In this document: positions 59,611 through 64,000 of the stretch, piece after piece
Layout of the letters: each line of letters starts with the position of its first letter
Numbering within the stretch: position 1 is the stretch's first letter
Notes under the pieces: model-generated
What the model saw: only the letters and a program-made list of their open reading frames with translations
What the model was told of the DNA's origin: nothing
Databases searched by the model: none
Source of the DNA: Lawsonia intracellularis PHE/MN1-00
GTDB lineage: Bacteria > Desulfobacterota > Desulfovibrionia > Desulfovibrionales > Desulfovibrionaceae
Assembly: GCF_000055945.1 (NCBI RefSeq)
Contig: NC_008011.1
Location: 434,001-498,000 of the forward strand
Direction: 5' to 3'
DNA length: 64,000 nucleotides
Translations under genes and position numbers: made by a program

Positions 59611-59614
59611 TTAT

Positions 59615-61923
<2,309 letters not shown>

Positions 61924-61933
61924 GAGTTAACAC

Positions 61934-62335
61934 ATGGAGCAATCACTCCATCTTGAAATTATCTCCCCAGATCATACCATTGTTAGTGATCGAGTTACAT
62001 ATGTTAACTTACCTGGAGTTAATGGTGAACTAGGTATCTTACCAGGACACATCCCTTTAATGGCTGCATTAGACATTGGAAAACTTCACTATCAACAAGA
62101 TTCAAAAAATTATTATGTTTTTATTTCCGCTGGATTTGCTGAAGTCTCTAATAATAAAGTAACAGTTCTTACTGAAGCTGCAGAAAAAGCCAGTGAAATT
62201 GATGTGGCTCGTGCACAAGCAGCTAAAGAGCGTGCTAAAGCTCGTCTCTTAAAAGCTGAAGAAGATATTGATATGGCACGAGCAGAAGCTGCTATGCATC
62301 GTGCTATTATACGATTAAATATTTCCAGCCTTTAG
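61934..62335 (+). CDS. atpC: ATP synthase F1 subunit epsilon
   Basis: Epsilon couples the rotor to the c-ring and regulates ATP hydrolysis. The 133-residue protein has the beta-sandwich domain with PGVNGELGILPGHIPLMA near residue 28 and a C-terminal helical hairpin (DVARAQAAKERAKARLLKAEE). It ends the F1 gene cluster. The membrane subunits a and c are not in the window. Confidence 0.96.
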   Translation: MEQSLHLEIISPDHTIVSDRVTYVNLPGVNGELGILPGHIPLMAALDIGKLHYQQDSKNYYVFISAGFAEVSNNKVTVLTEAAEKASEIDVARAQAAKERAKARLLKAEEDIDMARAEAAMHRAIIRLNISSL

Positions 62336-62350
62336 TAACAAAAGGACTTT
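62329..62350 (+). terminator. Weak terminator-like hairpin at the end of atpC
   Basis: CCTTT (62329-62333) pairs with AAAGG (62341-62345) around a 7-base loop and is followed by ACTTTT. It overlaps the atpC stop codon. The stem is only 5 bp, so this is a tentative end for the atp transcript. Confidence 0.3.
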
Positions 62351-62470
62351 TATAATTTACTAAGTAAATATAGTACAATTAATTTAAGATAGTATATTTT
62401 ATATAGCAAACATGAAAAAACATTTTTTCTATATAAAAAGACTTTCTATTATATTAGCACAGGATAAAAT

Positions 62471-63913
62471 ATGGCTGAAATCTTAAGTGTTCAAGAGCTA
62501 ACATATAAAATAAAATATGCTGTTGAGACACTATTACCCTATGTTTGGGTTAAAGGAGAAGTAACAAACTACTCCTGCCCAACATCTGGTCATATTTACT
62601 TTTCTTTAAAAGACAACGAGTCATATCTCCATTGTGTTTGGTTTAACTCTATGCAGCGAGAGACAGAAACATTTGATCCTCTTACAGGAGAAGTCTTTCA
62701 AAATGGTCCTCGTTTATCCCTTGCTAAAACAATTACTAATGGTCAAAAAATTATTTGTGCTGGGACAATTGGTGTCTATCCACCTAAAGGTGGCTATCAA
62801 CTACTTGTAGACTTTGCTCAGTCAGAAGGAGTTGGAGAATGGTATAGTGCTTTAGAAAAACGTAAAAATGAATTACAACAACAAGGATATTTTGATCTTA
62901 GTAGGAAACAAATAATTCCACATAATCCTAAAAAAATTGTTGTTATTACATCTCCAGCTGGTGCAGCTATTCAAGACTTCCTACGTATAGCTAAAGAGCG
63001 AGGAACAGAAAAGTATATTCGTATTTATCCTGTCACAGTACAAGGAGAAGAATCTATCCATCAAATAGCCCAAGCTATTCATACAGAAAATAATTCCAAC
63101 TGGGCTGAAGTTATTGTTCTTATACGTGGAGGAGGAGCTTCTCAAGATCTTATGGTATTTAATGATCAACAGTTAATAGATGCTATCTACACATCAAAAA
63201 TTCCTATACTTGCAGGTATTGGACATGAGTCTGATATCTCTTTTGCTGAACTTACCGCTGATCTTAGAGCTGCAACACCAAGTCATGCTGCACAATTACT
63301 ATGGTCAGAACGAACACAGTTAAAACAACAAGTACATGATATGGAAATAGCACTTACTAAAGCTGCTCATTTTCAATTACAGAAAATTCAATATGTATTC
63401 AATAAATTGAATACTACCTTACAATGGCTTTCACCTTTAAAAAAACTTGAACGTAATGAGTTACAGCTTAACTCTATCTATGAAAAACTAAATGCTATCT
63501 TTAATTACAAATTGAAATTAAAAAATCTTGACCTTATACAATATACACAACTCCCCTCATATTCTATTGTAAAAAAAATATCATATTATAAAGAACAACT
63601 ATCTTTTTTACAAAGAAAACTTTATAGGTATATCCATTCAATTTTATTAACAAAAAAACAAAATACTAATAATAACAAACAATTACTAATAAATAATTTC
63701 TTTCAAAAATATCAACAACTACTATATAACTATGAAAAACTTCATGTTACTCTTAAAATGTTAAACCCTCATCTTTTACTAAAGAGAGGTTATGCCCTTA
63801 TATATCTTCCTAATGGTCAAATCCTTCATAGTATACAAGAAGCTCCAGAGCAAACAATACTTACAATAAAACTTCCTGATGGATTACTCTCTGTGAAAGT
63901 TATTTCAGCATGA
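62471..63913 (+). CDS. xseA: Exodeoxyribonuclease VII large subunit
   Basis: XseA with XseB degrades single-stranded DNA in repair. The 480-residue protein has the N-terminal OB-fold (VWVKGEVTNYSCPTSGHIYFSLKD near residues 25-48), the catalytic domain with VVITSPAGAAIQDFLRIAKER near residue 157, VLIRGGGASQDLMVFND near residue 216 and IGHESDISFAELTADLRAATPSHAA near residue 253. The long C-terminal coiled coil is Lys/Gln/Asn-rich. It lies 135 bases after atpC; xseB is not seen. Confidence 0.94.
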   Translation: MAEILSVQELTYKIKYAVETLLPYVWVKGEVTNYSCPTSGHIYFSLKDNESYLHCVWFNSMQRETETFDPLTGEVFQNGPRLSLAKTITNGQKIICAGTIGVYPPKGGYQLLVDFAQSEGVGEWYSALEKRKNELQQQGYFDLSRKQIIPHNPKKIVVITSPAGAAIQDFLRIAKERGTEKYIRIYPVTVQGEESIHQIAQAIHTENNSNWAEVIVLIRGGGASQDLMVFNDQQLIDAIYTSKIPILAGIGHESDISFAELTADLRAATPSHAAQLLWSERTQLKQQVHDMEIALTKAAHFQLQKIQYVFNKLNTTLQWLSPLKKLERNELQLNSIYEKLNAIFNYKLKLKNLDLIQYTQLPSYSIVKKISYYKEQLSFLQRKLYRYIHSILLTKKQNTNNNKQLLINNFFQKYQQLLYNYEKLHVTLKMLNPHLLLKRGYALIYLPNGQILHSIQEAPEQTILTIKLPDGLLSVKVISA

Positions 63914-63937
63914 TACTAAATTGGAGTATAATATATT

Positions 63938-64000
63938 ATGAGATACTTGCAACAACATGTTTACTATATATTATTTTTTCTCCTACCTTTTTGTATAGTT
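63938..64000 (+). CDS. Start of a probable secreted or membrane protein (truncated by the window edge)
   Basis: An ATG 24 bases after the xseA stop, with GGAG upstream at 63923-63926, opens a frame that stays open to the window end. The 21 visible residues have one positive charge near the start and a hydrophobic run (YYILFFLLPFCIV), as in a signal peptide or membrane anchor. Too little is present to identify it. Confidence 0.55.
   Translation, partial: MRYLQQHVYYILFFLLPFCIV

Overview
This 64 kb window is AT-rich, gene-dense chromosomal sequence from a Gram-negative deltaproteobacterium of the Desulfovibrionales. The gene set and order suggest the reduced, low-GC obligate intracellular pathogen Lawsonia intracellularis. 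That identification rests on recognition: the base composition, the paired b'/b ATP synthase subunits, the mreBCD-mrdA-rodA-bactofilin-atp layout, a flagellar hook gene and a complete NAD synthesis operon. No database search was run.

Layout. Positions 1-4.9 kb (minus strand) hold the 5' part of an HtrA/DegP protease, a class A penicillin-binding protein and the flagellar hook protein FlgE. From 5.2 to 11.2 kb (plus) come purC, fabI, a malic enzyme, the rpsF-rpsR-rplI ribosomal operon and dnaB. From 11.4 to 15 kb (minus) are a TrmH-type methyltransferase, an ABC-F ATPase and a TrmI-type tRNA methyltransferase. An AsmA-like protein (plus) converges on mgtE (minus). The nadC-nadA-nadB operon fills 18.8-22.3 kb. 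From 22.4 to 32.8 kb, nearly all on the minus strand, are yggT, a HAD phosphatase, (tatA on plus), bamD-trxB-trxA, tsaD, fbp, a lipoprotein-TPR-ftsB-pgsA group, mrp and pcm. An M23 peptidase follows on plus.

From 34.7 to 45.6 kb runs rpsB-tsf-[three sugar/glycosyltransferase genes]-pyrH-frr-uppS-cdsA-dxr-rseP-tsaB. The surface-sugar cassette sits inside an otherwise typical translation/isoprenoid/lipid cluster, directly after a strong terminator behind tsf. Between tsaB and tRNA-Lys (45.6-47.6 kb) is the only accessory-looking region. It has about 740 bp of apparently decayed sequence, an orphan DNA cytosine-C5 methyltransferase and two long perfect palindromes flanking that gene. proS and a YhcC-like radical SAM gene follow on minus. 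From 50.6 to 62.3 kb (plus) is the rod-shape operon mreB-mreC-mreD-mrdA-rodA plus a bactofilin, then the F1 and peripheral-stalk ATP synthase genes (b', b, delta, alpha, gamma, beta, epsilon; the membrane subunits a and c are not here). xseA and the first codons of a secreted protein end the window.

Most of the window is housekeeping, and I found no clear new multi-gene system. The best leads are the palindrome-flanked methyltransferase cassette, the structured rpsB leader, the sugar cassette whose epimerase lacks the usual catalytic Tyr, and the non-ATG start codons on all three ATP synthase peripheral-stalk genes.
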